The notes under the pieces were generated by a model. The model made no database searches, was not told the DNA's origin, and was given only the letters and a program-made list of their open reading frames with translations. DNA of 64,000 bases, taken from NCBI GenBank assembly GCA_903923395.1, contig CAIXXM010000051.1:1-64000 (forward strand). The letters are read 5' to 3'. The position numbers and the translations under genes were made by a program. The stretch is from an uncultured Acidobacteriia bacterium. Lineage in GTDB: Bacteria; Acidobacteriota; Terriglobia; Bryobacterales; Bryobacteraceae. Of this stretch, positions 8,403-17,727 are shown in pieces; within the stretch, counting starts at the first letter, position 1; each line of letters starts with the position of its first letter.

Positions 8403-9608
8403 TTAGCCTGCACGCTTCAGCACGGTGCAGACGCTGGCACAGACTGGCCCGCCGATATTGAACGTAGCCGCGAGCTTGGGATTGGCCACCTGCAACTCCT
8501 TCGGGACCCTCCCCAGCAGTTGCAGCGCAGACCAGCCGATCATGGCGATCCCTGTGGCACCAATCGGATGTCCTTTGGCAATCAAGCCACCGGAAGTGTT
8601 GATGCCGCACTCCCCGTCAGCAGCGGCTTTTCCTTCTACCCAATACCGCGCGCCTTTGCCAGCCGGGGCTTTCCCGATGACCTCCGCGCCAATCGCACCC
8701 ATCACCGAGAAACAATCATGCACTTCGGCGACGTTGACATCCACCGGACTGGCTCCTGCCATTGCATACGCGTTCCCCATCGCCTTCAGCGCCCCGGCGG
8801 GATGCAGAACATCCCGGCCATCCTTCCGGATTGGATCTGTTGCCTGCCCATAACCAGCGATCTCCACGCAATCCTGCTTCGCCACGCCGAGCCGCTTCAG
8901 GCCCTCTTCGGTGGCCAGAATCAATGCTGCATAGCCATCACTGATCTGCGAACAATCATAGGTCTTCAGCGGCAGCCCATCGATGACGTAACGGTTGATG
9001 CCCTCGATGGCCATCGCCTGATCCACGGTGATTTGCACTTTGCTCATCTGCGCCCACGGGTTGAACTTCGCGTTGGCATATTCCTGCACGGCAATCGCAG
9101 CCAAATCCCTTTCTGCGACTCCGTGTTCCGCCATGTAACTCTGCATTATTTCCGCGAAGTGGTGTGGAAACACATAAGCCCGTCCCGCCCGTTCCTCAGG
9201 ATGTGAGAAGTAACCCAGCACCTTGCCGACCAGCTTTCCATCCATCTTGCCTTCGGCATCACGCATCTTTTCGTAGCCGACTGCAATGCCAGTCTCACCC
9301 AGGCCCAGCTGCAGCTTCTGCATCACGGCGAGCACGGCCTGTCCGCCGGTGGCGCACGCATTCTCCACCGCCTCAATGGGCTTGCCTTCCATGCCTGGAA
9401 CCATTGCGACGAGCCCAGCCAGCAACCCCTGCTCATTCAACGCGAAGTTACAGGCCGCACCTATGGTGGCCACATCCATGGCCGAAGCCGGTGCGCCAAT
9501 TTCCGCCAGTGCTCCTTCCACCGCTGCCTCGATGATGCCCGGAACGGTCCGGTCCATCAGCTTTCCGAACTTTGACTGGTGAAATGCTGCGATATAGATC
9601 TTCTTCAT
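8403..9608 (-). CDS. Thiolase-family acyl-CoA acyltransferase
   Basis: A 401-residue thiolase, predicted to act on acyl-CoA in the cytoplasm. The nucleophile is Cys85 in VENACATGG, and the C-terminal catalytic blocks are AEVHDCFSV, with a His, and TSGGLIAKGHPIGATG, with a second His. The sequence is of the SCP-x/thiolase-like branch, with an internal HHFAEIMQSYM segment, more than of classical acetyl-CoA acetyltransferases. A final Cys in VCASVC is consistent with the fourth thiolase motif. The start MKKIYIAAFH was chosen because homology begins there. The upstream SDR gene ends only two bases before it, so the two form an operon. Confidence 0.87.
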   Translation of the reverse strand: MKKIYIAAFHQSKFGKLMDRTVPGIIEAAVEGALAEIGAPASAMDVATIGAACNFALNEQGLLAGLVAMVPGMEGKPIEAVENACATGGQAVLAVMQKLQLGLGETGIAVGYEKMRDAEGKMDGKLVGKVLGYFSHPEERAGRAYVFPHHFAEIMQSYMAEHGVAERDLAAIAVQEYANAKFNPWAQMSKVQITVDQAMAIEGINRYVIDGLPLKTYDCSQISDGYAALILATEEGLKRLGVAKQDCVEIAGYGQATDPIRKDGRDVLHPAGALKAMGNAYAMAGASPVDVNVAEVHDCFSVMGAIGAEVIGKAPAGKGARYWVEGKAAADGECGINTSGGLIAKGHPIGATGIAMIGWSALQLLGRVPKELQVANPKLAATFNIGGPVCASVCTVLKRAG

Positions 9609-9610
9609 AA

Positions 9611-10363
9611 CTAAGTTCCCGTAACTACGCCACCATCCACGCTCAAAACCGTGCCGCTGATAAAGGAAGCCGCGTCCGAAGCCAGCCACACATAGGCGTT
9701 TGCGATATCTTCAGGTTGCCCCATCCTGCCCATCGGCGTATGATCCACCATATTCTGCAGGATTTTCTCCGGCATGTTGCGCAGGATCTCTGTCGCCACG
9801 AACCCCGGTGCCACCGCATTCACCCGGATCTTGTATTTACCCAACTCCCGGGCCCAAACCTTTGTCATCCCGATAACGCCGGCCTTCGAAGCCACGTAAT
9901 TGGTCTGCCCGAAGTTCCCGTAGAGCCCTACGACGCTGGTCGCATTGAGCACCACACCGCCGCCCGCCTGGATCAAGTACGGCACCACGGCCCGCGTGCA
10001 GGCAAAGACCCCGCGCAAATTCACGTCGATGACCGCATCGAATTGCTCATCGGAAAGGACGCCGGCGAGCGAGCCTTCCTTCCACCGGACCAGCTGCCCG
10101 TCGCGCAGAATGCCCGCGTTATTCACCAGCACATCCACCCGGCCCCACTCCTCCGCGAGGGTCTTCACCGCCCGCTGAATGGATTCGCCATCGGTGACAT
10201 CCACTACCTGAAATACTCCACCCGGCTGGGCCTCACCTTCCACCCGGTCCCAACTGGCGACGCGCGCGCCTTCCTGTGAAAACCGCTGTGCCGTTGCCTT
10301 GCCAATGCCGTTCGCTGCGCCGGTGACAATGACCGTCTTTCCCGCCAAACCCGTCTCAATCAT
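9611..10363 (-). CDS. SDR-family NAD(P)-dependent oxidoreductase (FabG-like)
   Basis: A 250-residue classical short-chain dehydrogenase. The cofactor motif TGAANGIG is at residues 14-21, NNAG at 81-84, and the catalytic Ser143, Tyr156 and Lys160 are all present (Tyr-x-x-x-Lys as YVASK). The C-terminus ends in the usual FISGTVLSVDGG. FabG-type enzymes reduce 3-oxoacyl substrates, and co-transcription with a thiolase two bases downstream suggests a role in acyl-CoA or hydroxyacyl-CoA metabolism. The ATG at 10363 is where homology begins. A promoter for the divergent M28 peptidase gene overlaps its 5' end. Confidence 0.9.
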   Translation of the reverse strand: MIETGLAGKTVIVTGAANGIGKATAQRFSQEGARVASWDRVEGEAQPGGVFQVVDVTDGESIQRAVKTLAEEWGRVDVLVNNAGILRDGQLVRWKEGSLAGVLSDEQFDAVIDVNLRGVFACTRAVVPYLIQAGGGVVLNATSVVGLYGNFGQTNYVASKAGVIGMTKVWARELGKYKIRVNAVAPGFVATEILRNMPEKILQNMVDHTPMGRMGQPEDIANAYVWLASDAASFISGTVLSVDGGVVTGT

Positions 10364-10386
10364 GACAGTTGGATGATATCGCGGGG

Positions 10387-10392
10387 TACACT
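10387..10392 (+). promoter_or_regulatory. Candidate -10 box of the M28 peptidase gene
   Basis: TACACT ends 8 nt before the ATG at 10401. ATGACA at 10362-10367 could be the -35 element with a long 19-bp spacer. It would overlap the start codon of the divergent SDR gene. There is no Shine-Dalgarno sequence, so the message is probably leaderless or nearly so. Confidence 0.4.
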
Positions 10393-10400
10393 GGACGCTG

Positions 10401-12527
10401 ATGAAACAGCGAGTCGCCTCCGCCCTTCTTGTCTTCCTGATCCCCGCCGCAATGCATTCGGCCGCGCCGGATTCCATCCGCGGCTTTGATACCAAGTCAC
10501 AGTCCGATGAGCTGAAGTGGGAAGAGCAGGCCCGCGCGATTCCAGAAGCTGGACGCATCCGCACCTATATGGAGCGCATGTCCGCCAAGCCCCACCTCGC
10601 CGGCACCCCGGCCTCGAAGGCCGTTGCGGAATACATCGTCGGCCAGATGCACGAATGGGGCCTCTCCGCGAAAATCGAGACCTTCGAAGCGCTGCTTCCC
10701 ACGCCGAAATCCCGTTCGCTCGAACTGCTTGGCCCCAAGCCTTTCAAGGCCAAGCTCGAAGAAGGCGTCGTGCCCGTGGACAAGAGCTCTTCGAACGAAG
10801 GCATGGTGCCTTCTTATAACGCCTACTCCGGCGATGGCGATGTGACCGCGCCTCTCGTCTATGTCAACTACGGTGTCCCTGCCGACTACGACATCCTCGC
10901 GAAAATGGGCATCGACGTCAAAGGCAAAATCGTGATCGCCCGCTACGGCGGCAGTTGGCGCGGCATCAAGCCCAAGGTCGCGCAGGAACACGGTGCCGTC
11001 GGCTGCCTGATTTACTCTGACCCCAAAGACGACGGTTACTATGCCGGCGATGTCTTCCCCAAAGGTGCCTACCGCCCCTCCGATGGCGTGCAGCGCGGCA
11101 GCGTGATGGATATGGTCCTTTACCCCGGCGACCCTCTGTCCCCCGGGTTCGCCTCTGAGCCCGGCGTGAAGCGCCTGCCTCTCGAAGAAGCCAAGACTTT
11201 GATGAAGATCCCCGTGATCCCCATTTCCTACGGTGATGCGCAGCCTCTTCTTGCCAGCCTGGAAGGCCCCGTGGTTCCCGAAGCCTGGAAGGGTGCGCTC
11301 CCCCTCACTTACCACGCCGGACCCAGTGTGGTGAAGGCACACTTCAAGGTCGCGATGGACAACTCCACCCATCCCCTGCACGACGTCATCATGACGATCC
11401 CCGGCAGCGTGTACCCGGACCAGTGGATTCTCTTTGGCAATCACCATGATGCCTGGGTCCACGGTGCGAGCGATCCACTCAGCGGCACCGCGCCACTCAT
11501 GGAAACGGCGCGCACGCTCGCCGAACTGACGAAACGCGGCTGGAAACCGAAGCGCACCATTATCCTCGCGGCTTGGGATGGTGAAGAATTCGGACTCGTG
11601 GGCTCAACCGAATGGATGGAGAAACATGCCGTTGAACTGAGCCAGAAACTCGCGGTTTACATCAACTCGGATTCGAGCGGCAAGGGCCGCCTCAATATCG
11701 GCGGTTCCCATACGCTCGAAGCCTTCATGCAGGAAATTGCCCGCGACGTGAAAGATCCTGTTTCCGGCAAAACTCTTCTCACTGAGCTGATGGCGCGCCC
11801 CCGCCGCGGTGCCGCTGAAGAAGCCGGTGCTGACTTCCGCATCAGCCCGCTCGGGTCCGGCTCTGACTACACGCCCTTCCTGCAGCACCTTGGCATTGCG
11901 AGTCTCAACGTCGGTTTCGGCGGTGAAGGCGGTGGCGGCGTCTACCACTCCAACTATGACGATTTTTACTGGTACACCCACTTCGCCGATACCGAATTCG
12001 TTTACGAGCGCACGCTCGCGCAGGTCACTTCCACGCTCGTGATGCGCCTCGCCGGTGCTCCGGTTATGCCCTTCGAGTTCGGCCGCCTCGCCTCCACCAT
12101 CAACCGCTATCTCGACGAAATTGACAAACTTCCCGGCCAGAAGAAGGCCAACGTCGCCGCCGTGAAAGCCGAACTGGAAACCCTGCAAAAGAATGCCAAA
12201 GCCTTCGATGCCGCTTACGCGGGGGCCTCGAACAAACTCTACGAAGCCGATGCGGCGAAGGTCGCGGACCTTAACGCTCTCCTCTACAAGACCGAACGCG
12301 CCCTTACATTGGACCCCGGCTTGCCCGGACGTCCCTGGTTCCGTCACCGCATCTACGCCCCTGGCATGTATACCGGTTACGCCGTCAAAACCCTGCCCGG
12401 AATTCGCGAGGCTGTGGAGGCGGGAGATATCGCGCAGGCCAATGATCAGGCTGCGCAGGTGGCCAAGGTTTTGAAGGCGTTGAATGCTCAGATTCTCGGT
12501 GCGCAGCGCCTGCTCTCTGCCCTATAA
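10401..12527 (+). CDS. Exported M28 metallopeptidase (glutamate carboxypeptidase II / transferrin-receptor type)
   Basis: A 708-residue secreted di-zinc exopeptidase. A signal peptide (residues 1-20) is followed by the apical PA domain inserted at about 120-290, the M28 catalytic core at about 330-560, and a C-terminal helical transferrin-receptor-like dimerisation domain. Metal ligands are visible in order: His and Asp in NHHDAWVHGASDP, Glu-Glu in WDGEEFGLVG, Asp in INSDSSG, and His in VYHSNYDDFYW. This is the layout of glutamate carboxypeptidase II, which removes C-terminal acidic residues, but the bacterial substrate is unknown. It is divergent from the SDR-thiolase operon with a 37-bp gap and appears monocistronic. 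Confidence 0.92.
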   Translation: MKQRVASALLVFLIPAAMHSAAPDSIRGFDTKSQSDELKWEEQARAIPEAGRIRTYMERMSAKPHLAGTPASKAVAEYIVGQMHEWGLSAKIETFEALLPTPKSRSLELLGPKPFKAKLEEGVVPVDKSSSNEGMVPSYNAYSGDGDVTAPLVYVNYGVPADYDILAKMGIDVKGKIVIARYGGSWRGIKPKVAQEHGAVGCLIYSDPKDDGYYAGDVFPKGAYRPSDGVQRGSVMDMVLYPGDPLSPGFASEPGVKRLPLEEAKTLMKIPVIPISYGDAQPLLASLEGPVVPEAWKGALPLTYHAGPSVVKAHFKVAMDNSTHPLHDVIMTIPGSVYPDQWILFGNHHDAWVHGASDPLSGTAPLMETARTLAELTKRGWKPKRTIILAAWDGEEFGLVGSTEWMEKHAVELSQKLAVYINSDSSGKGRLNIGGSHTLEAFMQEIARDVKDPVSGKTLLTELMARPRRGAAEEAGADFRISPLGSGSDYTPFLQHLGIASLNVGFGGEGGGGVYHSNYDDFYWYTHFADTEFVYERTLAQVTSTLVMRLAGAPVMPFEFGRLASTINRYLDEIDKLPGQKKANVAAVKAELETLQKNAKAFDAAYAGASNKLYEADAAKVADLNALLYKTERALTLDPGLPGRPWFRHRIYAPGMYTGYAVKTLPGIREAVEAGDIAQANDQAAQVAKVLKALNAQILGAQRLLSAL

Positions 12528-12633
12528 CCCAAAATAAATGGGAGGTATTGGGGCTCGTTGGCGGAAATCTCGTGCTAATTTCGAATCAGGGAATGGCAAT
12601 TTGTTCCCACACTTCTGCGAAAGAGTGAGTAAG

Positions 12634-12843
12634 ATGAGTTCTTTCTTCCGGGGCCTTGCCAGCGTTTTTGCTTTGCAACCCCCCACCCGGCGCCGCCCGG
12701 AGTTCACATTCCGCGGGCAGAACATCCTTCGCCGCACTACCCTGCAAGCGATGCAGCAGGATTGGGCGGTTCTCGGCGGTGCTTTGTCTTCGGCCATGAA
12801 CGCGCAGGGCGTGGCTGATGTTCGAGAAAACCGGAAACAATAA
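12634..12843 (+). CDS. Small conserved-looking hypothetical protein coupled to a DUF2335 gene
   Basis: A 69-residue basic protein beginning MSSFFRGLASVFALQPP. Its end overlaps the start of the DUF2335 gene by 26 bp, suggesting translational coupling. The central part DWAVLGGALSSAM resembles, to my recollection, the D-W-x-x-V/L-G-x-x-L-x-x-A motif of small proteins found beside phage or membrane DUF genes, but I cannot name a family. No transmembrane segment or signal peptide is evident. The start was chosen at the internal ATG, because the 32 codons upstream are not protein-like. Confidence 0.5.
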   Translation: MSSFFRGLASVFALQPPTRRRPEFTFRGQNILRRTTLQAMQQDWAVLGGALSSAMNAQGVADVRENRKQ

Positions 12844-13288
12844 CCTTCCGGCGACGCATCACAACTTTGAGATCCCGCTCCAGCGGCAACCTCTTCCACC
12901 GGGAACCATCGAGGTGACGGAGACCTTCTCCGGTCCACTCCCTCACCCCGATCTGCTCAGGAAATACGACTCGACCATGCCGGGTTCCGCCGAGCGCATC
13001 TTCCGCTATGTGGAACAGGAAGCCGAACACCGGCGCGTTCTGGAATTGACCGCACTCGGCGCGGAAGTGGATTCCGGGAAGCGCGATTCGGTGGAGGCCC
13101 GCCGGGGCCAGATCTTCGCCCTCACCATCACGCTCTTCAGCTTGACGCTGGGCGGTGTAACTGCGCTGTTTGGACACGAAGTCGCAGGCAGTCTCATCGG
13201 GATCAGCGGCGTCGGTGGCATCGTCGCCAGTTTTCTCAGCAAGCGCGAACCTTCCGCAGGCACAACTGTTCCAGGAACTCAGAAATAG
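12818..13288 (+). CDS. DUF2335 domain membrane protein
   Basis: A 156-residue protein matching the layout of DUF2335 proteins. A Pro-rich N-terminus is followed by GPLPHPDLLRKYDSTMPGSAERIFRYVEQEAEHRR (in two runs, about residues 40-72). A charged helix and two short C-terminal hydrophobic segments (about 98-118 and 122-140) come next. Members are predicted inner-membrane proteins of unknown function, often on mobile or phage-linked DNA, but no other phage gene is present here. The gene overlaps a 69-residue protein upstream, and the next gene starts nine bases downstream. Confidence 0.75.
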   Translation: MFEKTGNNNLPATHHNFEIPLQRQPLPPGTIEVTETFSGPLPHPDLLRKYDSTMPGSAERIFRYVEQEAEHRRVLELTALGAEVDSGKRDSVEARRGQIFALTITLFSLTLGGVTALFGHEVAGSLIGISGVGGIVASFLSKREPSAGTTVPGTQK

Positions 13289-13297
13289 TGCCCAGCA

Positions 13298-16200
13298 GTG
13301 ACTTTGCCGTTGCTTGCTATTCTCAAGGCAGTGCGGTTTCTCGTCTTTCTGGCCCTGTTCGCCTTACCCCTCTCTGCTTTCACATTCCAGAATCCAGCAC
13401 ATGACGAAGAGGACGACCCGGCAGCCCGTTCGGACTGGTTCTACTCACAGCGTGCCTATCCCTTCCGCAAAATCCCCGCAGGGGTCCGGCTGCGCGCTCT
13501 TGATCAAACCCGCCGTCTGCCGCTGCTTCGACGAACCAACATTGCTGCACCATCCAACGTTTGGACCAGTCTGGGCCCTGCGCCCATCGCGACTGGCAAC
13601 ACGTTCTATTCCGGGCGCGTTTCCGCCTTGGCCGTGGATCCCCGCGATAAGAACGTTGTCTATGCGGGCATCTCCGACGGAGGCGTCTGGAAGAGCACGA
13701 ACGGCGGCCAAACCTGGAACCCGCTCACGGACGATCAGCCCTCGCTCTCGATCGGGTCCCTGGCCCTTGACCCCTCGAACCCTGATATTCTCTATGCTGG
13801 CACCGGCGAAGAGAATAACTCCGCCGACAGCTACTACGGCGCCGGCATCCTCAAGCTTGCCGGTGGCACGTGGACCCAACTGCCCGGACCCTTTGCGAGC
13901 CCTTCCGGTGGCGCGCACATCGGTGCTCTCGCCGTTTCTCCCTCGGATTCCAGTCTCGTGATCGCAGCCGCATCGGGCTATGTTTCCGGGATTTTCCGCT
14001 CAGAGGACGGCGGCTTCACGTGGAACCAGACGCTCACAGGAGCCGCTGGCTCTGACCTCGTTTTCGAGCCGGGCAACGCCAATATCGTCTACGCAGCCCT
14101 CGGTTCCAACGTCTTGAATCCCAACAATGGTGTCTATAAATCCACTGATGCCGGAATCACCTGGACCAAACTCACCGGCACGGGTGCCAACCTGCTTCCC
14201 TCCGCCCGCGTTGGCCGGATTGCACTCGCCATCTCCCGCACGAATCCCCGCTTCCTGCTTGCCAGCATCGCCGATGTTACCGATGGCTCGCTGCTCGGCC
14301 TTTACCAAACCATGGACAGCGGCCAGAACTGGACGCAGCTTTCCGGCACTCCCGGCTTCTGCAACAACATCTGCTGGTATGCAAACGTGATCGCCATTAA
14401 TCCCCTGAATCCTTCCGTTCTCTATGCGGGGGGAGGGTCGGCTGGCATGTATGCATCACTGAACGGCGGTGCCTCCTGGCAGTCCACTGGTTTCCCGCAA
14501 CTGCACTCCGATCACCATGCATTCGCATTCTCTGCGGATGGAAGCCGGCTCTACGACGGCAATGATGGCGGTGTTTGGAGCACCGACCAAACCGCTGCCA
14601 TTCCCAGCCTTTGGACCAACCGCAATGCAACGCTTTCCACCGCGCTTCTGAACCATGCCTTCGCGCAGGACCCCGGCAATCCGAACTCCATCTTTGCCGG
14701 CAGCCAGGATAATCAGTTGCTCCACTATTCGGGGACCAATGCCTGGGACACAATTTCCCCGTGCGGCGATGGTGGCCAAGTCGTCCTCGACCCTGCCGCC
14801 AACAATCTGCCGTTCACGGACTGTTACCGGATTCAACTCTACAAAGCTCTGGACCCCAGCGGCTCCTCCTGGCTTCCGGTGGTCCATGGCATAAATCCTG
14901 CTGAAATCACCCAGTTCTATCCCCCGGTCGCAATGGACCCAGGCCATGGGCTGCGCCTCTACTTCGGCGGCCGTTCTGTCTACCAGACGCTGGATGGCGG
15001 CGGCCTCTGGACACCCATCTCCCCGGACCTCGCTGCCCCGGATTCCAGCGCTTCCATCACAGCAATCGCCGTTGCCCCGGGCAATCCAAACCGCGTCTAT
15101 GCAGCGACCAGCACGGGTGCATTCTGGTTCACAGGCAATGCTCTGGGGGATGCCACGTGGACGCAGTCCAAGAGTCCGCTGCCCGCCCGCTTCCTCTCGC
15201 ATATCGCTGTCGACCCCGGCAATCCCGATACTGCATACGTTGCCTTTTCGGGCTTTGGCACCGGCCACCTTTACAAGACTTCCGACGGCGGCTTCACGTT
15301 CACCAACCTTTCCGCCGGACTGCCGGATGTTCCTGTCAACGAAATTGCCCTTGATCCCGATCTTCCGGGAACCATCTATCTCGCCACCGATACGGGGGTC
15401 CTTGCCAGCCCGGACGATGGACAATCCTGGACGCGCGCCGGAGCGGGCTTGCCGAACGCTGTGGTCCTTTCGGTTTCGCTTCACCGATCCTCCAGGCTGC
15501 TCCGCGCGGCAACGCATGGGCGCGGCATGTGGGAACTGCCGGTGCCTCTGGCAACGCCCGGACTCACTCCGCAAATCTCTGCACTGCAACCGGCCTCGGG
15601 AAGTGTCACAACCACTCCGCCCGTGATCACAGTGACCGGTAGCAACTTTACCTCCGAAACGACGATTCTTTGGAACGGTTTCGCCCGCGGCACCACATAT
15701 GTCAGCCCGACGCAGGTCACGGTGACACCGGCTCCCGCCGATCTGGTCTTCCCCGGCAGAGCCACACTGACCGCGTCGAACCCTCCCCGCGCCGGCGGTC
15801 TATCCATTCCGGTCAATTTCGATATCGGTCCGGCACCCGCCCCAGGGCCACTGCCTTCGCTTTCGCCGGGTGGCCTGTTCACCATCTACGGCAAGAATCT
15901 GGCGGCGGGGCTTGCCCGCGCTGTTGCCGGGAGTCAACCGCTCACGCTGGCTGGTGCCATTGTGAATGTCAACGGTGTCCCGGCGGCTCTTTCGTACGCA
16001 TCACCCACACAGATCAACGTGCAGGCTCCGTGGGGGTTGTTCTCCACCAGGGCCACGGTGGAAGTGATTGTCGGCAATCTCAGCAGTGGTGTACTTCCCG
16101 CCAACGTCGCCAGTGCCACGCCGCTGATTTACACCTTGAACGGCGCGGGGCAGGGAGCCATAGTGAACGCAATAACCGGGAATATTGCCGCTGTGCCCGG

Positions 16201-16519
16201 CAGTTTCCCCGGTGCCACGCCGGTTTCACAGGGCTCCTATATCTCCATCTACTGCACAGGACTCGGACCAGTCTCCGCGGCGCAGAGCCCTGGCGTTCCC
16301 GCCAGCAGCACGGTGCTCGCTTCCGTGTATAGTCCGGTCACCGTGTCGATGGCGGGCATCGGAGCCAAGGTGCTTTTCGCAGGGCTTGCTCCCGGCTTTG
16401 TTGGCCTCTATCAGGTCAACGCGCAAGTGCCGGCCTCCGTGGGACCGTCATCTGCGGTGCCCTTGAGCCTTACGGTCAACGGCACCGCTTCCAATACGGT
16501 GACCTTCGCGCTGCAGTAA
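13298..16519 (+). CDS. Secreted sortilin-like beta-propeller protein with Solibacter-type C-terminal domain
   Basis: A 1073-residue exported protein. After a signal peptide comes a long array of VPS10/sortilin or BNR-like repeats (about residues 90-740). These appear as GVWKSTNGGQTW and related Asp-box units spaced by VDPRDKNVVYAG-type strands, giving a multi-bladed propeller. An IPT/TIG-like immunoglobulin domain follows (ISALQPASGSV, about 755-840). The last ~220 residues match the TIGR03437-type domain seen in Solibacter proteins, with GGLFTIYGKNLA, SYASPTQINVQAPW and YISIYCTGLGPV. Function is unknown, with surface binding or hydrolysis likely. The annotated start is GTG. A second GTG at 13331 gives a shorter signal peptide and has an AAGG upstream, so it may be the true start. 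Confidence 0.85.
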   Translation: MTLPLLAILKAVRFLVFLALFALPLSAFTFQNPAHDEEDDPAARSDWFYSQRAYPFRKIPAGVRLRALDQTRRLPLLRRTNIAAPSNVWTSLGPAPIATGNTFYSGRVSALAVDPRDKNVVYAGISDGGVWKSTNGGQTWNPLTDDQPSLSIGSLALDPSNPDILYAGTGEENNSADSYYGAGILKLAGGTWTQLPGPFASPSGGAHIGALAVSPSDSSLVIAAASGYVSGIFRSEDGGFTWNQTLTGAAGSDLVFEPGNANIVYAALGSNVLNPNNGVYKSTDAGITWTKLTGTGANLLPSARVGRIALAISRTNPRFLLASIADVTDGSLLGLYQTMDSGQNWTQLSGTPGFCNNICWYANVIAINPLNPSVLYAGGGSAGMYASLNGGASWQSTGFPQLHSDHHAFAFSADGSRLYDGNDGGVWSTDQTAAIPSLWTNRNATLSTALLNHAFAQDPGNPNSIFAGSQDNQLLHYSGTNAWDTISPCGDGGQVVLDPAANNLPFTDCYRIQLYKALDPSGSSWLPVVHGINPAEITQFYPPVAMDPGHGLRLYFGGRSVYQTLDGGGLWTPISPDLAAPDSSASITAIAVAPGNPNRVYAATSTGAFWFTGNALGDATWTQSKSPLPARFLSHIAVDPGNPDTAYVAFSGFGTGHLYKTSDGGFTFTNLSAGLPDVPVNEIALDPDLPGTIYLATDTGVLASPDDGQSWTRAGAGLPNAVVLSVSLHRSSRLLRAATHGRGMWELPVPLATPGLTPQISALQPASGSVTTTPPVITVTGSNFTSETTILWNGFARGTTYVSPTQVTVTPAPADLVFPGRATLTASNPPRAGGLSIPVNFDIGPAPAPGPLPSLSPGGLFTIYGKNLAAGLARAVAGSQPLTLAGAIVNVNGVPAALSYASPTQINVQAPWGLFSTRATVEVIVGNLSSGVLPANVASATPLIYTLNGAGQGAIVNAITGNIAAVPGSFPGATPVSQGSYISIYCTGLGPVSAAQSPGVPASSTVLASVYSPVTVSMAGIGAKVLFAGLAPGFVGLYQVNAQVPASVGPSSAVPLSLTVNGTASNTVTFALQ

Positions 16520-16520
16520 A

Positions 16521-17666
16521 TTACTTGACGGCAACCCAGGCTTGTTTGGCGCTGCTTTCGAGCACGGCATCCAGAATCTTCAACTGCCGCACGCCGTCCG
16601 CGAAAGTGCCGTATTCCACTGGCGCCGTGCGGTCTTCCACCGTGCGGTAGAAGCGACGGAACACCTGCTTGAACGTGTCGTCGTAGCCTTCGCTGTGGCC
16701 ACCCGGCAGATCTGCGTAGCTGCGTGCCTTTTCGCTGAGCAAAGAGGGATCTTTGACTACCACCAGATTCGGCGTGTTGCGCTGGCCAATCCAAAGTTCG
16801 TCAGGCCGCTCCTGGTCCCAGGTCACGGAGCCCTTCGTGCCATAAATCTCAATTGAGAGCCGGTTCTTGCGTCCGGCGGAAATCTGGCTCGCCGTCATGG
16901 CTCCGCGCGCCTGGTCCCCCAGCTTGAAGATCATGCTGGCGAAGTCTTCGGTGTCGATCTCCACTTCCGTGTAATCTTCCGGCTGCAGCGCCTTGCCGGT
17001 GAACGTTTCCACACTCCGGTTCGGCATCTTGCGGGTTTTGTGGAATGTCTGCATGTCCGCGCAAAGGGATTGAATCCGCATGCCGCTGACGTGTTCCAGC
17101 ATGTCGCACCAGTGGGTCCCGATATCGGCGAAGCAGCGCGATTTCCCGTTCTTGTCGCTCTGAATCCGCCAGTTCCAATCGGTGTCATAGAGCAGCCAAT
17201 CCTGCGAATAGGTGCCCTGCGCGGCGTAAATCTCGCCCAATTCGCCAGACTCCCGCATCCGCCGCATATTCTGCACCTGCGGATAGTAGCGGAGGTTATG
17301 GAATGTGCAGTTGGCGAGCCCCTTCTCCGCTGCGATCCGGACCAGATCTTCGCCTTCCGCACTCGTCACTGCCAGAGGCTTTTCGCACAAAACGTGCTTG
17401 CCTGCTTCGAGCGCCGCCTTGGCCATCGGGTAGTGCAGGGCATTTGGCGTGCAGACGTGGACGGCCTGAATTTCGGGGTCCGCCAGCAGTTCGCGGTAAT
17501 CGCCGGTGGCCCGCTCAATGCAGAGCGAGTCCGCGAATGCCTGTGCTGTTCCCTGCTTGCTCGCGGCGATGGCAGCCACCTCCACATTGCCCAGCCGGCG
17601 CACTCCTTCTGTATGCACGCGGCCCATGAAGCCGGTTCCAAAGATTGCGGTTTTAATTTTCGTCAT
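16521..17666 (-). CDS. Gfo/Idh/MocA-family oxidoreductase
   Basis: A 381-residue NAD(P)-dependent sugar oxidoreductase. The Rossmann motif GTGFMGRVH (residues 10-18) and the catalytic-lysine motif CEKPLAV (about 94-100) define the family. A second conserved His/Asp set lies in DIGTHWCDMLEHV. The C-terminal beta-sheet domain is complete. Members oxidise or epimerise sugars, inositols and glycosides. Its position at the head of an esterase, pectin-lyase and TonB-receptor region points to carbohydrate catabolism. It lies 61 bp downstream of the esterase gene on the same strand and could be co-transcribed. Confidence 0.9.
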   Translation of the reverse strand: MTKIKTAIFGTGFMGRVHTEGVRRLGNVEVAAIAASKQGTAQAFADSLCIERATGDYRELLADPEIQAVHVCTPNALHYPMAKAALEAGKHVLCEKPLAVTSAEGEDLVRIAAEKGLANCTFHNLRYYPQVQNMRRMRESGELGEIYAAQGTYSQDWLLYDTDWNWRIQSDKNGKSRCFADIGTHWCDMLEHVSGMRIQSLCADMQTFHKTRKMPNRSVETFTGKALQPEDYTEVEIDTEDFASMIFKLGDQARGAMTASQISAGRKNRLSIEIYGTKGSVTWDQERPDELWIGQRNTPNLVVVKDPSLLSEKARSYADLPGGHSEGYDDTFKQVFRRFYRTVEDRTAPVEYGTFADGVRQLKILDAVLESSAKQAWVAVK

Positions 17667-17727
17667 ATGGTGTTTTCCGTAGCGAATCCACTACGTTATC
17701 GCATTCGCGGTTCTGTGCGCCTGCCTG

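Noticed and set aside
8130-9206. A 358-codon plus-strand open frame
   Set aside because: It is antisense to the serine hydrolase and thiolase genes, which are supported by catalytic motifs.
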